From contig JAECYW010000001.1 in the NCBI GenBank assembly GCA_023014335.1, positions 1,302,001-1,366,000 on the forward strand: a stretch of DNA of 64,000 bases, in the 5' to 3' direction. The notes below the pieces were generated by a model that worked only from the letters and a program-made list of their open reading frames with translations, was not told the DNA's origin and made no database searches. This document shows, in pieces, positions 11,926 to 25,200 of the stretch. The translations under genes and the position numbers were made by a program. Source of the DNA: Galerina marginata (lineage: Eukaryota > Basidiomycota > Agaricomycetes > Agaricales > Galerinaceae). Every line of letters begins with the position of its first letter. The stretch's first letter is position 1.

Positions 11926-12453
11926 GTGTTCTGGTTGTGGCCCTTCCTATACTGTATATGCAACCAGTCACTCAAGACACTTTTTTCTTTCTGTCTTATT
12001 CCACCTGCATGCTCGGATTCGCTGTCAGCCGGTATAAATTCTATGAAATAATAAGTATGCACAACTTGCCATGGGTGAAGGGAATTGGACGAGAAGCCAG
12101 TTTTTTTTTTTTTTTCAGGGTCCTGCAAAGTCTAAACACTGCCACTAACAGACTATTACTTTCACCGGGAAGCAAGTAGACCCCAATCGTGAGCGCAATT
12201 TACGTGGCAATGTGCTCAAATCCCATCTGGTTTCGACATCGGGTTCCTGGGTTAAGACTGTGATAGAACTAGAAGTTTTGGTTTCGAAGATGCCTGTGAC
12301 CATTGAACAAATAATGAAAGTCCCTGTTATTATTTTGGCAATTATCTTGATGTATGTGTTGTGTAGAACAAAAAGGATGTTTCATGTTACAAAAATGCGA
12401 CAACGGTGCCAAACCGGTAGAGGACAATCAATCAACATGGTTTTGTGGTTGAC
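11926..12453. other. Convergent 3' intergenic region with T15 tract
   Basis: Lies between the stop codons of RPL9 and PUS7. It includes a run of 15 T at 12101-12115. No coding frame or RNA gene was recognised; both 3' UTRs should fall here. Confidence 0.6.
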
Positions 12454-15400
12454 TCAAAGCAATTCGTCGATAGCAGCGTCAACAGCAACAGACCCGTCTA
12501 CCTCCGTGGTGACTGCCCCTGTTCCCCGATATTTTTGATCTTCTGCTAATGCTGTGAGGCTGGTTTGGAAATGTGAACTGGTGTCCGTTTTCGTGATTTC
12601 TCGCAAAGCCATAGTGGCATACGCTGCCGTTCCTAGAGTAATGTTGATTTGCAGCGCCATAAACTTGCCATCTGACACGACAGCAGGAGGATCAAACCCA
12701 AGCAACTTGTCCTCGTCCGATTGAGCGAGGGAAACATCTGGGTCGGTGTATCGCAGGACGGACCACGAGAGGTCCTTTGGCAGGTGGATCATTGCACGGT
12801 AAGACCCACCCAAGGTGTAGTCTCTGTAAAGGATAGCAAGTTAGTGCCACATGGAAGCTGTAGGTACGAGAATCATCTTACTTTTGCTTCCTCACAAAGT
12901 TGTCGGGATCCAAACCGTCCATGCGAAGGAATTCTCGATACCGTTCACCAAGCTTACCACCAGGATAAGCTACGTCCGTGCCAGGTAATGGCATTATCAC
13001 ATCGAAGATAGTGTACTTGTCAAGGTCCTCTTCCGCGAGAGTCTTGATTCGAGGAGCTTCATATGGTTTTCTGTGTCTTGCTGGAGGTCCAGCTGCGGCA
13101 TTGAAAATAAGCCATAAAGATGATTAGTAGGCAAACCATATCACCTATTTCCTCCCTATCGTTTGCATCCGCGACAGAATTTCCATCCATGTCCACATCC
13201 ATGTCCCTTTTCCCTTTCGACGAATCATATACAAGGTCGCCAACAACTGGGCGATCGCTTCCATAAGTTCGAGTACGTTCGGAGACGATGACATTCCAGA
13301 CGTATGACTGATAAGCGTGGATATACATCAGACGAAGATTGCGAGGGATCTATGGAGTAATATGGTCAGATTCTCTTCCTTGTAACTCGACTACACTCAC
13401 CGTGGATAGGGCACCCATGACATTGCGAGTATCCCCTTTTTGTTTCTTAAAACTTTCCAAAATGCATCGCTCTGCAATAACACGTCTTGGGAACAGACTC
13501 AAAGCCTTGTCAATGTCGCGTTCCACCAGCCAAGCATCTCGTGCAGCTTCTACATCGGGATGCTCGCCGTGCCTCTTTTGAAGGATCATATCTGCAGCGT
13601 TTTGCCATTCTGACTTCAAAAGTGCAAGACCAATGGCATGAGTAGGAACCGACGCCGTTCCGAAGCGTTGCATTCCTGCGTTAAAGTACGACTTAATTAA
13701 TAAAGCAGACAAGGTAAAAGGAGAAACCTACCGTAATAATTAATGAAGCCCTTGTTCTTGATCGTGTTCATGGCTTCGTCCAGAAGTTCGGTTGATTCGG
13801 TTTTAACGTTCCTACACCAAGTACGTCAAGATAACGGTTAGACGTGACCAAAAAAAAAGGTACCTCAGAGTTATAACGAAAGCATTTCCTTTCAGCATAC
13901 CTAGCTCCAAGCCAGCTTTGCGGTAGTTGAGGTCGGCAATTCGTATCCCTCGTTCTCCTCGCTGAGCCATGACGTCTTCGACTGCCCTTCTTGGTCCCAC
14001 ATTGTTGGCAAGTTTCCAAACGTCTTCGACGGTTTTGTTGTTGCGGTTCAATGACACCCTCTGGACTGTTACTCCACGTTTGTCTTTGGTACCCGCAACA
14101 GCTAGATCTTTGATGTTAACATGAAGGCAGCGGGATAAATGCCCGAGGGCATCTTGGGTATCGCGGTTGGTTTTTTGGAGTGTGAAGTGAATATATGGAG
14201 GATATGTTCCACGAGCCGCTCGCGTCGAAGTACCTAGAATCATTTCAGCATCAGGAATATCTTAGAAACATTGAACTCCTTCACCTGAGTTCTCCCCTCC
14301 ATCCCGACCGCCACCCCGACCGCCACTCCGACCGCCACCTCTTCTGGCCCATTTTACAACGATACGAGAGCCTTCTTCAGGAGTGGAACCAGATATGTCG
14401 GTCTCGGTGTCAAGCTTGCCACCAAATAGTTCCCTAATTATTTTGTGGAAAGCCGTCCTTGTGTCTTTGGAGGAGATAGGCTGGACGTAATATTCATTAG
14501 CCAGTGAGGGCGTATATCAGAGCATACGATAGTTACGTTCGACAAAACCTTTCTAGTGTCTTCTGCACGGTTGCCACCTCTTCCCCCACCTCTTCCGCCA
14601 CGCTTCCCGCCGCGACCACGTCGGTTGTCTCTACCGCCTTTTTCTTCGCTCGTTTCGACCTCTGGGGTGAGCTCTGCGGCTGGAGTAGCGTCTGCAGATG
14701 GGGAAGGTGGGACTCGCCCTCCCCAGCCGGCGTCTCTTACCCTAGGCTGCTCTGGTCCTTCGAGAAAAATTTGCTTGAGTTGATCAATCTTATCTTCGTC
14801 TAGAAACGCAGAGAGAGCAACGTTGAAATGCTCTGACCATGGCTCTGCTTTCGTCGGGGATTTCGCGTCTTGCTTGCCTGAGGATGGGTCGTCTATTTGG
14901 GGTTCCAAAATCTCTGTAGATGGCTTGTCTTCCCTTGCCGCCTCAACAATAGGAGTTATACTTGCAGGGTCTTCCGTAGACATAACAACATCGCCTGCTT
15001 CGCCAATAGGCGTTTGAGGAACAGTTGTTGTAGCACCTTTCTCTTTGTTTTGAGACTCAGGTTTGGCTAAACTTTTTAAGTGAATGATATTGTTGTCTTG
15101 ATCGACTTCGTAGACCAAGAAATCCGTGAACCTATTAGATCTGGTCAACCAAAGCGTTCATAGTTGACGCAAGTGCTGACCTCTGTTTGATAATCCCTTC
15201 AATCTTTGCATCGCCGCGTCCAATGTACTCCGATATCCCAACGTCTGCCTCCAGGAAATTCAAAGGAGATCCTTCTTTTGCAATTGGCGTTGGTATTCCA
15301 AGTAATGCATGGCTTGGTGGCAGAATAGAGGATTTCTTTGGTGTTTTCTCGTGGACCTGGATGTCGTCCAAAGCACTGTTATCGATTTTCGTACGTTTTG

Positions 15401-15458
15401 CGTATCTCTCTATATCAGCATCTTCCTGCTCACGTTCGTGAATTATGGTGGAAGCCAT
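12454..15458 (-). CDS. PUS7: Pseudouridine synthase PUS7 (TruD family)
   Basis: Probable TruD-type enzyme that isomerises uridine to pseudouridine in tRNA, U2 snRNA and mRNA. The start at 15458 (MASTIIHE) precedes a polar N-terminus and then GISEYIGRGDAKIEGIIKQR, spliced to FTDFLVYEVDQDNNI, the family N-terminal block. The catalytic motif is AGTKDKRGVTVQRVSL, with the active-site Asp in TKDKRG. It is preceded by HFTLQKTNRDTQDALGHL. The downstream block IADLNYRKAGLELGMLKGN is also conserved. Between them lie two Arg/Gly-rich inserts (around 14570-14650 and 14290-14345), the latter built from a roughly 12-bp tandem repeat. The total is about 890 aa, longer than yeast Pus7 because of these inserts and an acidic Pro/Glu linker. 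The gene ends at 12454. It is divergent from URA3 over 102 bp. Confidence 0.9.
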
Positions 15459-15560
15459 GGCAGTCGCAGTTATATCGTTTTCCTGAATTGGCCATGGGAA
15501 TCATTTTTGTTATCTTATCTTTGCTCGAAGGCAAACTTACTCTTAACAACAAACACCATA
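15459..15560. promoter_or_regulatory. Compact bidirectional promoter PUS7/URA3
   Basis: Only 102 bp separate the divergent start codons of PUS7 and URA3, so both transcripts must start within it or in the neighbouring coding sequence. It contains a pyrimidine-rich stretch on the + strand just before the URA3 start. No named binding site is claimed. Confidence 0.6.
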
Positions 15561-16490
15561 ATGGCTGCTACACAAACCTATGCCACCAGAGCCCTGAACT
15601 TTACGAATCCAACAGCCAAATTGATCCTCGAGACGATGGACCGCAAAAAGTCTAACCTCGCAGTAAGCGTTGACGTAACAGATTCCAATGACCTCCTGGC
15701 GATCATCGAGGCAGTTGGCCCATACGTCTGTATGATAAAGGCAAATTTCTTTAGCATCTGGGTAAAATAAGTTCTTATGGATTTTATTCAAGACGCACAT
15801 TGATATTATCGAAAACTTTGACTTCTTTCTGATCGAGCGCTTGCAACATCTAAGCCAGAAACACGATTTATTATATTTTGAGGATAGGAAGTTCGCTGAC
15901 ATTGGTTCATCTCATCTTAACACGCAACTTGCACTTTTGAATGAGTTTTGAATACAGGTAACACGGTTGCGTTGCAATATTCTAGCGGGGTACATAAAAT
16001 CGCCACCTGGGCCCACCTAACCAATGCCCATCCCGTTCCCGGTCCCTCAGTCATCAAAGGCCTATCTTCAGTGGGCCTACCATTGGGTCGTGGACTTCTG
16101 CTCCTTGCTGAAATGAGTACCAAGGGATCACTGGCGGTTGGTGCCTATACAGAAGAGGCAGTCCGCATGGCGCGACAAAACAGGGACTTTGTGATTGGTT
16201 TCATAGCACAAAAAAGGATGGATGGAATAGGAACGGAGTCGAGCGAGGATGTTTCCAAAGAAGATTTTCTCATCCTGACTCCGGGAGTGGGGATTGATTC
16301 CAAAGGCGATTCCATGGGTCAGCAGTATAGAACACCGCACGAGGTTGTCTTCGAATCCGGTTGTGATGTCATTATTGTCGGGAGAGGGATTTATGGAACG
16401 GATCCAAAAGCTGTGGATGTGATTGCAGCAAAGGCAGAGCGGTACATGGCGGAGGGATGGGCAGCCTATCTGGCACGCCTAGCCCAATGA
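15561..16490 (+). CDS. URA3: Orotidine 5'-phosphate decarboxylase
   Basis: Decarboxylates OMP to UMP, the last step of de novo pyrimidine synthesis, in the cytosol. Three exons, 15561-15740, 15793-15904 and 15958-16490, join to 274 aa, the normal fungal length. Visible family blocks are [13 protein letters not shown], the catalytic DxKxxD segment in [28 protein letters not shown], the phosphate-loop region with TPGVGID, and IIVGRGIYG near the end. Intron 1 appears to use a GC donor (AAG|GCAAAT at 15741). Only that choice gives the conserved continuous IKTHIDI, because the nearby GT at 15762 would leave a 31-nt intron and add seven residues. The gene is intact and looks functional. It is divergent from PUS7. 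Confidence 0.95.
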
Positions 16491-16617
16491 CAAATAAGGC
16501 CGGTAAACGTCTAATATCCTAATAACGATAGAAAATGTGAATGAAAAAGGAGTATCTAGACAGTCGGTATCGCAAGGTGCAATTGATAGGGTAGTTCTGG
16601 ATTAACGCTGTATTCTT

Positions 16618-18857
16618 TCATATTTCCTTCATGTCGCTACTTGATGGAACGGTCATATGTTCGTCGACCATCGACGAAGAATCGAGAGTGGGGTTTCCGC
16701 TTTGTCCTTCGGTGTGTTTAAGTGATTTTTTTTCCGAATCCACACGCGGTCTAGGCTTGCGAGTGAGGCTCTGTGGTAATTGTCCATCGATTCGAGGTTG
16801 TTTTTCTGATAGTGCTGCTCTCAATTTCTCTCTGACTTCATCGACACGTTTCGTCCTTTCGCCACCTCTCCAGATCATGACAGCAGCGCCAATACCACAT
16901 AAGAAACTGCCAGGTATGAGAATTCCAGTAGTCCAAGGGGGTCGTTCAAATCTATCATATCTGAGAAACGTGCCAAGGACGCAGATAACCATTTGTTTAC
17001 CTGTTCAGGCTCCACATCGTACCACAAAGGAAGACCTACAAAAAAAATTAGAACCGATCATTGGTCCATTCCAAGGCATAAACGCACCTGGAATATCGAG
17101 TTTCCATCGTTCAGGAAGCAGATCCAAAGGGCCATGCTATTGCATAGTGATCAGAAAACAACAACAACCAAGTCAAACTAGGGATAGGTACTTGATAGGG
17201 AAGGCCTAAAAATGAGGTTTAAAATTGCAATTCTGTAAAACCGCAAAGATGACATACCCTGTGGGTATCTGTTCCATGGGCCCTGTACCAAGTTTGGGAA
17301 TATTGAAACTTTCTTTGCTCTGGGATTTTGTTCGATCAAGATATATTTTGCAACCTAAAAGACTTACGCCTGTGTAAATCCTCTTGTTCGGCTTCCGTGA
17401 GGACATGTACGAAGTTTGGGTCGTAAATAGGATCAGGAAGGTCATCAACATCGAATAACTGGGGTAGACCAGCTTTCTTTCTGAGTTTGATGGTTTTCTG
17501 CTTATATCGCCATATCTTCCACACTCCTAAATAGAGATAAGAAATGCAATGTAAACGGTATGGATGCGGCTCACTGTAGGTATCCAACGCTCGGAAGGGG
17601 ATCAGGCCAATGCTCGTAACGGTAAATAGACCTTGGCAAACTGTCAATGAAACTATATTCCAAGAATTTGAACAGCCTACCTGTTTCAACTTGAGAAGAA
17701 ACCTCTATCCAGAATCCTTGGGTATTGGGATTATGGAAGTTAATTATTCTGGCCAAAAAAATCACTATAGCAGCACCCCAAAAAACTAAACCAGAAGTAA
17801 GCCAGTTAGGACAATAATCGAAGTGGAAGGAGAGTCACTACATACCGACCAAAAAGCCGTAAATCCCAGTAATGATCTAGAGGTGCGATGAGTAACGCAG
17901 TCTGAAGAAGGATCCAAGGGCGACACATACACCCATCGCTGTTGGAATATCTTCTAGTCAAAATAGGAAACAAGAGAAGGTGTAAGAACTAACGAGTTTT
18001 TAAGAACGACCATACACCCATGAGGGTACGGCGTACTTTCGAAGGCCGATTTAGAACATCATCGACGTGTCGGTCCAAGGAGTCCTCAAATTCTGGAAAA
18101 TCGTCACCGATGCCCTGCCGACGAGGCGTCGAAGGTAATACGACCACCGGTTTTCGTGAATACCATGATGACGGCGGGCTGAGTTGCTTTTTTATACAGT
18201 TTCACCTCGAAAACGACACAAAGGCAGTACTCACATGATAATAGCATTAGCCGCATTAGTGAGGTTCGAGACTACTCCTACTTGCGAGTCTGATGAGAAG
18301 GTTATCAGCCCGTCTAAGGAAACTGGGAACATGTACGCGCCTATAACGTCCAGATGTTCAACGACGTCATCGTGGTGGTGATCGCCTTCCCAGTCGCCGT
18401 CTGTATGCGATAGGTTTATGGAGTTCTCGACCAAACCAGGTTCTCCATGCGACGAAACTTGGATGTCTGTTTGCAAGACTTCTATTGTCATTGTCTCGCC
18501 TGAGCGAGGGTATGGATGAGGCAATGCAGCAGCCGGAGTGATATAACGAGGGGATATTGGACTTGAATCTGCGGCGGGGTTGAAAAACTGCGATGAGCGC
18601 GAAATACAATGTGCGTGGACCCGACTGGACGTAGTCAAAGCTCGTGGTCTAGTTGGAGTAGTCAGAAATGGTGAAGGGCGGGCCTCCGGTGCACTCTGTC
18701 GTAATTGCGGTAATGAGGGCCGCGGGCTGAGGTTGGGAGTCGCGGTGGACAGATTATTTGCGTTTGGGGTGGCAGGTTCTGGGGGAGGATTACCGCCGCC
18801 CGCATACTGGTCTTCAATAGCAGAATAGGCGTTACCCTTTATTCTAATAGAAGGCAT
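16618..18857 (-). CDS. DUF2985-like integral membrane protein
   Basis: Fungal membrane protein of unknown function. The N-terminal exon has a long Ser/Pro-rich segment and then an acidic stretch (DGDWEGDHHHDDVVEHLDVI) leading to hydrophobic sequence. Middle exons give FWSVWGAAIVIFLARIINF, then NPNTQGFWIEVSSQVET, GLFTVTSIGLIPFRALDTY, and a basic KLRKKAGLPQLFDVDDLPDP block. The FW-E-SQ element followed by LIPFR-DTY matches what I recall of DUF2985 proteins. The last exon adds a membrane segment (IPGSFLCGIGAAVMIW) and a basic tail ending at 16618. The ATG at 18857 (MPSIRIKG) is preferred over the in-frame ATG at 18926, because a TATA-like element near 18960 would sit too close to the latter. Exact splice sites in the middle are not all resolved. 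Confidence 0.6.
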
Positions 18858-19277
18858 TCTGACGCCAGTAGAGGCGGAAAGCGCAAGATGAAGGAGGAGC
18901 CCAAAGCTGGATGTCGTTGAGATCAAGGGAGCTGGGTCTCCACAGAGTCCAGGTTCAGGGCTATATACCCCTAGTGGAGCTAGCCGGGCGTGGTTCTTAA
19001 AATAACTATTCTTAAAATAATAAAGTTACAATGAGGGTCTCAATTGACACACCCTGAATCCTGAATCCGATTCCTTGAATTTGAAATACATACAAACAAT
19101 AAAGTATTACATAGGATGATAGATATTAAAATTGAGCAATGACATTGGTACTCTGGGCATAATGTAGTAGCATGATGTGAAGAAAAACCAACAAGTCTAG
19201 GGTCAGCTTCCCTTGAGGATGTCCTCGGAATGCCGCTAGAAGGACCAGTAGCAAATCAGTCCGTGCAAATATGTCTT
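18858..19277. promoter_or_regulatory. Upstream region of DUF2985-like gene, with TATA-like element
   Basis: Short AT-rich spacer between the 3' end of FMP27 and the DUF2985-like gene. On the minus strand a GGGTATATAGCC element near 18960 lies about 100 bp before the preferred start codon, a suitable place for a TATA box. An alternative splice at the FMP27 end could extend that gene slightly into this region. Nothing else was recognised. Confidence 0.4.
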
Positions 19278-22200
19278 TCAGTAATTTATACCTACATTTT
19301 CTGGGCCTTTCGACTTAGAGGATTGACGAGACTTCTTGCTGAAGAGACTTTTGACCCGTTTGCGACCAGGAGGAGGATCAGGAATACTAGGCGCTTCCGT
19401 GTCTATTGACTCTGGTTCAGCAGTTAATGGAAGAGATGTAAGCAGCGGAGAATCTCTGTTGCTTCGCAGGGCATTTCTCCACGCAGATTTGGGTGCCCCT
19501 TCCGCCTTCTTCGGTACTTCGTTTTGCACCCAACCCAACCGACGATCGTCATCCGTAGTGAAAAGTCTAGGATGGAGAAGTCGCAGAGGATTATCGTGGG
19601 GCTGGTTGTTGGCCTTGGATGAAGCGGTCCATTTCGTTTTCGCAAGTAACTCCCGAGCTACTGGGAGCACAGGCACTAGAGGCTGGTGGAATGCCATCTT
19701 CACCCAACCTCGCCAACTCATATTGGAAGGTATAAATTGATTAACCAATTCTTCAAACTAAGGAAATGGTCAAATACGTAGACACAGAACGAAATGTTTA
19801 CGTACACTCCACGTCTGGTTGCGATACTCAAGTTCTCTCGTCTTGATTTTAGCATCATGACACTCAAATGACCCCTCTTTCACCACGCTCAAAAGAAGAT
19901 GGAGGCTGAGAAGAAATTAATTATAAGCGATCACACAGGATGTAAAAGTTTCCTGACCTTGATATTCGCACGAGTACGAAACTTTTCTGCGAGGAACGGG
20001 TCTTCATTACCTGAGCATCGTTGGCACTATTTTGTTGCCTGTGCTGAACGTCCGTAGTTTCTGTGTCAAAAGAGCTGCTTGGTCCGGATGCGGGCGGAGC
20101 ATCTAAGAGACTGGCGAAATTGACGGAATCGGTGGAATGGGTTCTCTTAAGAAAGGCGGGCGGGCTCAGGAAACTTGGCTGGTTATTGAAAGCTGGAGGA
20201 CTCAAGGCGCTAGTCACTCTTGCAGACCGCAGGTCGGTAAAGGATCTTGAGCTTCCCAATTTACGCAAAATAGGGCCGGGGGCATTGGCACTGGTATCAG
20301 TGGGCCGGTTTGCCAAATGAAGTCCTCGTGGGGAATCAATAGACGATCGCCCAGTTGTTGGGCTCTTGACTGTAATTTCCAAGGGGGGCTTTGGGAATGT
20401 CTCTTTATCTGGCGAATACTCAACAGAGGTTTCACGGTTCTTGCGGTCCGGCCAGACATACTCCATAATGCGGCGGCCAACTTTAGCATCAATCTGCAGA
20501 CGTAACGGGTGCAAAGAGAGTTCGAAAGCTTCGTAAATAGTGATGCCACCAACAGGTGCAAGGACAGTCCAATTAGCAGATAAGAACAACCCCCTCTGAA
20601 GAAGATAAATCAGACTATGACGCACGAGGACTACAACAAGAACATGCCTTTAGAAGTGGGTGATTTGGCGGGTCGTCATATTTGGACAATATTTCTGTCC
20701 ACATTGCGTATCGCGACCCATCAAATGCGCTCAAGTTCCCAATTATGAGATGGTTGACAGTTGAGCTATCTTGTCGACTGAGCCAGTGAAAGTTAATCTT
20801 TGCAACGACAAGTTTAGAAAGGAGGTTTCTTCGCGCATCCAACATTCTCCAAGAAATCTCTGAAGACGACGCATGGAGTAGAAGAGCCGACTTCTGATCT
20901 GTTTGGTCGTCGAATCGGTCCTGCGCCATTTTGATGGAATCGAATAGTAAGTTCAGCTCTTCTGACAACAAGAAAATATGGGCTTTTAGTTGAAGGAAGG
21001 CCAGCCGAGAATCCTCGTCCTCTTCGTGACGCGAACTCCGTCTTGTGAGACGTTCCGTTTCCAATGCATCTCTCAATCGGCATTGTAGATTGGACACAAC
21101 ACCGGCTGCGGATGCCAAGTCTGCGAAGTCATATGTAAAGATCAGGGTCTCAAGTTTATCCAATCTAGTTTTATGGGCTGGATCTGAGAAGAGGAGTAAC
21201 TTGGTGACAATATTCGATATGGCCTGGAAATGCTCCGCATTGGCAGATACAGTGAACCGAGGAATGTGTACGCGAATGAGGTCCTAATGACAAATAAGCA
21301 AACGGACAAAGCAATAGATATCTGTCTTACCGTCTGGTCTTGAAGATGGCTATCACTGACTGAAGTCGAATTCTGGGTATCGGTCGATGCTTTACTAACA
21401 ATTGAAGTAATGTTATTCCGCAAGCGCAATCGGTTGAACTTGTCATAATGGAAAGTGGCTTCCGTTTGAGGGACAAGGCGTTCAAATGCGTCACTTTCGC
21501 AGCGCAAATCGATCAGGACCTCCAATGGAACGGAACCGTTGGATGTTCCAACGTTTGTGGGGGCAAACGCTTGTAAGCCGGAGAGTGACGTGTAATTTCT
21601 GTTGAGGGAATTAGTTGTCTAAAACGGCAACCAGTACAGTGGAAAGATCACCCCACCTTGACATGACTTTGCCGCTGACCGGGTCGTCAAAATTAAGAAG
21701 ATCCATAATGGCGAAAGACTGTAGTTTTGCTTGAGCTGCAGCCACGACGAGGGTATCTCCTGATGTTTCTCCCCGTAACACTATTTGAGGTTTTAGGAGA
21801 AGGCAACAATGACTCTTTTGAAGAGAGACTCCTTCAGGCCATCCGTCCAACGGTTCTATTTTGCCGGGAACCTCATTCTTGTCACGGATAACGTCAACAG
21901 AGATTTTGGTGCCATTGTCTCCTTTCAACATCTTGCGTAGTGCCGAAGCAGCAAGTTGTGCTGTGTTGGTTGGGCTTCGGTCTTTGACGCTTTCCGCCTC
22001 TCTGTCACCTGCAAGGGCGACATTTGCCTGGTCACGAATAAATTTTACAGCCCTGTAACACAATCAGAATGGCGGGACAAGGAGGAGGGTAGAATCTAAT
22101 CACCTTGTGGCCATATGATATTCAAAACCACGCCGATCGCGAGAGCAGTAATAGTATTGCATCATAACCTAGTCCGAATCTGAGAATTAAACATGCGCAA

Positions 22201-25200
22201 TTTAGATTACACTCACATCACGAACAGCGCTATCCATAAAGATACTCGGACAGTGGATTTGATATACGTTATCAAATTCAGCCCATTCGTCTGAGGAGAC
22301 GATGTCAGCAGGCATATGATAGCTTTGAGCAGCCTTTGCTTGAGTAGAGTCCGGTTTGATTTCTACTTCTTTCAAAACTGCGATGTAGTCTTCCAAAAGT
22401 GTGACCATTTTCATCGCAGACTTCGGATTCGCGGCCTAACACGATTCAAATAAGCTACCAATAGATGCTCACAGATGCCAACATACTGTCGAACCGTTTT
22501 TACCGCCAGAAGAGGACTCGTTCTGGGCAAATTGTCTAAGTTCCATCGCTCTGGCATTTGCCAGAGAGATCTGTGTTTTGGGAACGGCTATGACACCTTT
22601 CAGTAAAGACTTATTGCCAGGCGATAAACTTACATGGTTCTTTACCAAGTAGGCAAATATGGGAGTGCTCAGAGCCAAATTTACTTGGTTGCGGATGAGA
22701 ACCAGAGAGTGCTTCATTTCGTTTGAAAAAGGTAAAATGAGGACAGCCCGCAAGGGGCAGCAGGCATAGAGTGGGTTGTTCCATGGACGACCAGTCTAAC
22801 TCTACGAAGTCGTCCATGTCGTACCAGATAGAAGTCGAGGGGGTGACAGGAAGGTCTGTATGTTTTCTATAGTTGCTCCGTTGTGGAGGAGCAGTCATTT
22901 CTGCGTTTTGTTTCTTGACTTCGGGGAAAGTCGCAAGCACAGCGCGTAGCTCGATCCCTTTCATGATCACCTCTGCCGCATAAAAAGGTTTCTTCCGCAC
23001 TACTCTTGTCGTATTCGGAATAGGGCCGGGTACTGTTGTTTCTTCTTCACGCTGGTGCATGTCGGCCTGGAATTCATCTACTTTTCCTTTCAGCCCAACC
23101 CACGGTGTGACGCCGTCTACCCAGGCTATGAAAGACCCAGGTCAGATGAAGTGGACGAAAAAATATTTCCACAAAGGACTTACTTTCTCTGGCATCGTCA
23201 ATATAGCCATGCAGGAAGTACAAATGAGGCAAAGATATTCTGTATTTCAATGTGGCGAGATGGCGACCAAGTTTTGGAGATATTGGTCGCGATGGATGGT
23301 AATTTCCTTGCCGAATTGGAAGAGTCAAAACGCCGTCGAATAGGGAACACCATGACCAGAAGTGGGCAAAGATCTTTGGTGTAAGATATAAGTTGCTGGG
23401 TTTCAGACTGATCTTTTGGCCTTTCGTCTTGGTTGAGCTCGCTAAAGATACAGAAAGATGAATGAAATCAGATCGAAAACCGTTATATGAGTCGCCCTGG
23501 GCCTAGATAACAATTACTGTTGAGATGATTCCAGAGCAGCACTAATGACGCACTTTAAACGAGGGCATGGAGGGCTTCTTTTCCAACTTTACATCGTAAT
23601 GAGGGCGGAATGAAAAGTATCTGCATTTGCGATGAAACGTGCTTCCCATGCAATATAAGCACTCAGGACCACAAGCTCTCTCGAGGATAAACCCAATTCC
23701 GTAACGAACACCCGAAGTTAAGCGAGCGCATACTTTCAGGAAAGGTTTGTCTTTCTGCGATAATTCGTTTCGTGATACCAAACCATTCTTCAGACTGAAG
23801 CACGATAGGTCAACGGGATACCGAACGATTATTGCTGGAAACAACTTACTTCGGAACGGCGATCAGCATTCCGTCGCTCATCACTTGAATCAGCTCTTTC
23901 TGTTGATTTTCGTAGCCAACCCGTATTTCTGGGTTTCCTTGCCAGCATAGGACAAATCCGGCTCCCGCGTCGAATGTCTCATAAGGATCGCGGCTACCTG
24001 AAAAAAAAAGTTTGTTTGCTTTCACTATAGCGGTATGTACAAGGATAATGATACCTTTCATGTACAATCGTACATCCCCAACAAACGTCACCTTGACAGT
24101 CCAGTGCAAGACGAGACGCATCTACAGAGATATTAGCAAAGAAGATGCTCGAAATATTCTAGCGTTTCACCTTGTCCCAAAAACCAACTGCGGGGGAAGA
24201 ATCCCTGGGTGAACTGGAAAGTGTCTCAACAATGCGCATCAAATCTTGAATCGCTGGCCCATAGCTCACTCCCCATGCAAATGTTGTTGGTTCGGGTGTT
24301 GTTATCTTGATTATCGGCGCAGCATAAGTTTTGACGGGCATGATCGTCTTCGGGACCAGAATTGAAAAAGGAGCCTCGCCATGACGGGCTTGTCGGCTTT
24401 CAATGATGGGACAGGTTATCCAATCAACAGACAACGCGGTGCCCATCTCTTCGCCAACGATAAGGTCGGTATCAAATGTCCAAGAGATTTTTGACGATGG
24501 CTGTTGTGCGGAGAAACCAAATAATGGGAGGGGATAGTCTCGAAGGGTCACATGCAAGGACGATAATGTAAAGTGGATGTGAAGAGGCACCAAAAGTGAA
24601 AATCGAGTGTCACGAGGAAGCCCGTTCCCGAGATTTTGAAGGACATCCGCTAACTGATCAACGCTGAAGGAGGGAGGAGAGATAGTGAGGCACAGGTCTT
24701 GCAACATAGCTCTAAAAAGCGGAGGGTCACAAGAGGTGTTTGGTAGGTTCATGAACTCCAAGAGAGGATCGGGGGTCGGAGGCATCGATGTCCCATATAA
24801 TTTGTGGAGCACTGATTCTTCTTCTTTCGAGCGCCGATTTCTCGATCTTTCCAGACGAAGTGTCCAATCAAGGGCATGGACATCATCCAGTCTTCTCCTT
24901 GCTTCTTGGATCGAAACAGAATGCTTTGCGTTGAACTGGTATTCAGTTCCAGGATCCGTGTTTGTAGGATTACTCGGAGAGAGTTCTGGTTTTGCAGATA
25001 ACACGGCTGCCACTTTCGCCTTGAAAGCGTCTTCTCGATCCATTCTTTGTTTAACGGCTTCTGCCCCAGTCGTCCATATAAGTCCCAATTTCGCCTCGAA
25101 TGGATCGTCCTGTGCTTCCACGCAAAGCCATCCCAAGCGTATTGTGAGGTGTGGGACAGCTTTCGGGCCTTCAGGTTCTGGAGAAGGCATGTCGGAGTAA

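Noticed and set aside
12101..12115. T15 tract as Pol III terminator
   Set aside because: No tRNA or other Pol III gene boxes precede it. It lies in a convergent 3' region where T-rich sequence is ordinary.
23640..23760. 5S rRNA-like string (CCCGAAGTTAAGCGAG) on the + strand
   Set aside because: The resemblance is limited to about 13 bases. The region is fully explained by the conserved cysteine-rich FMP27 exon on the minus strand, and no 5S stems or internal control region are present.
24685..25200. 171-codon + strand frame within FMP27
   Set aside because: Antisense to the 1,047-codon FMP27 exon with no motif of its own.
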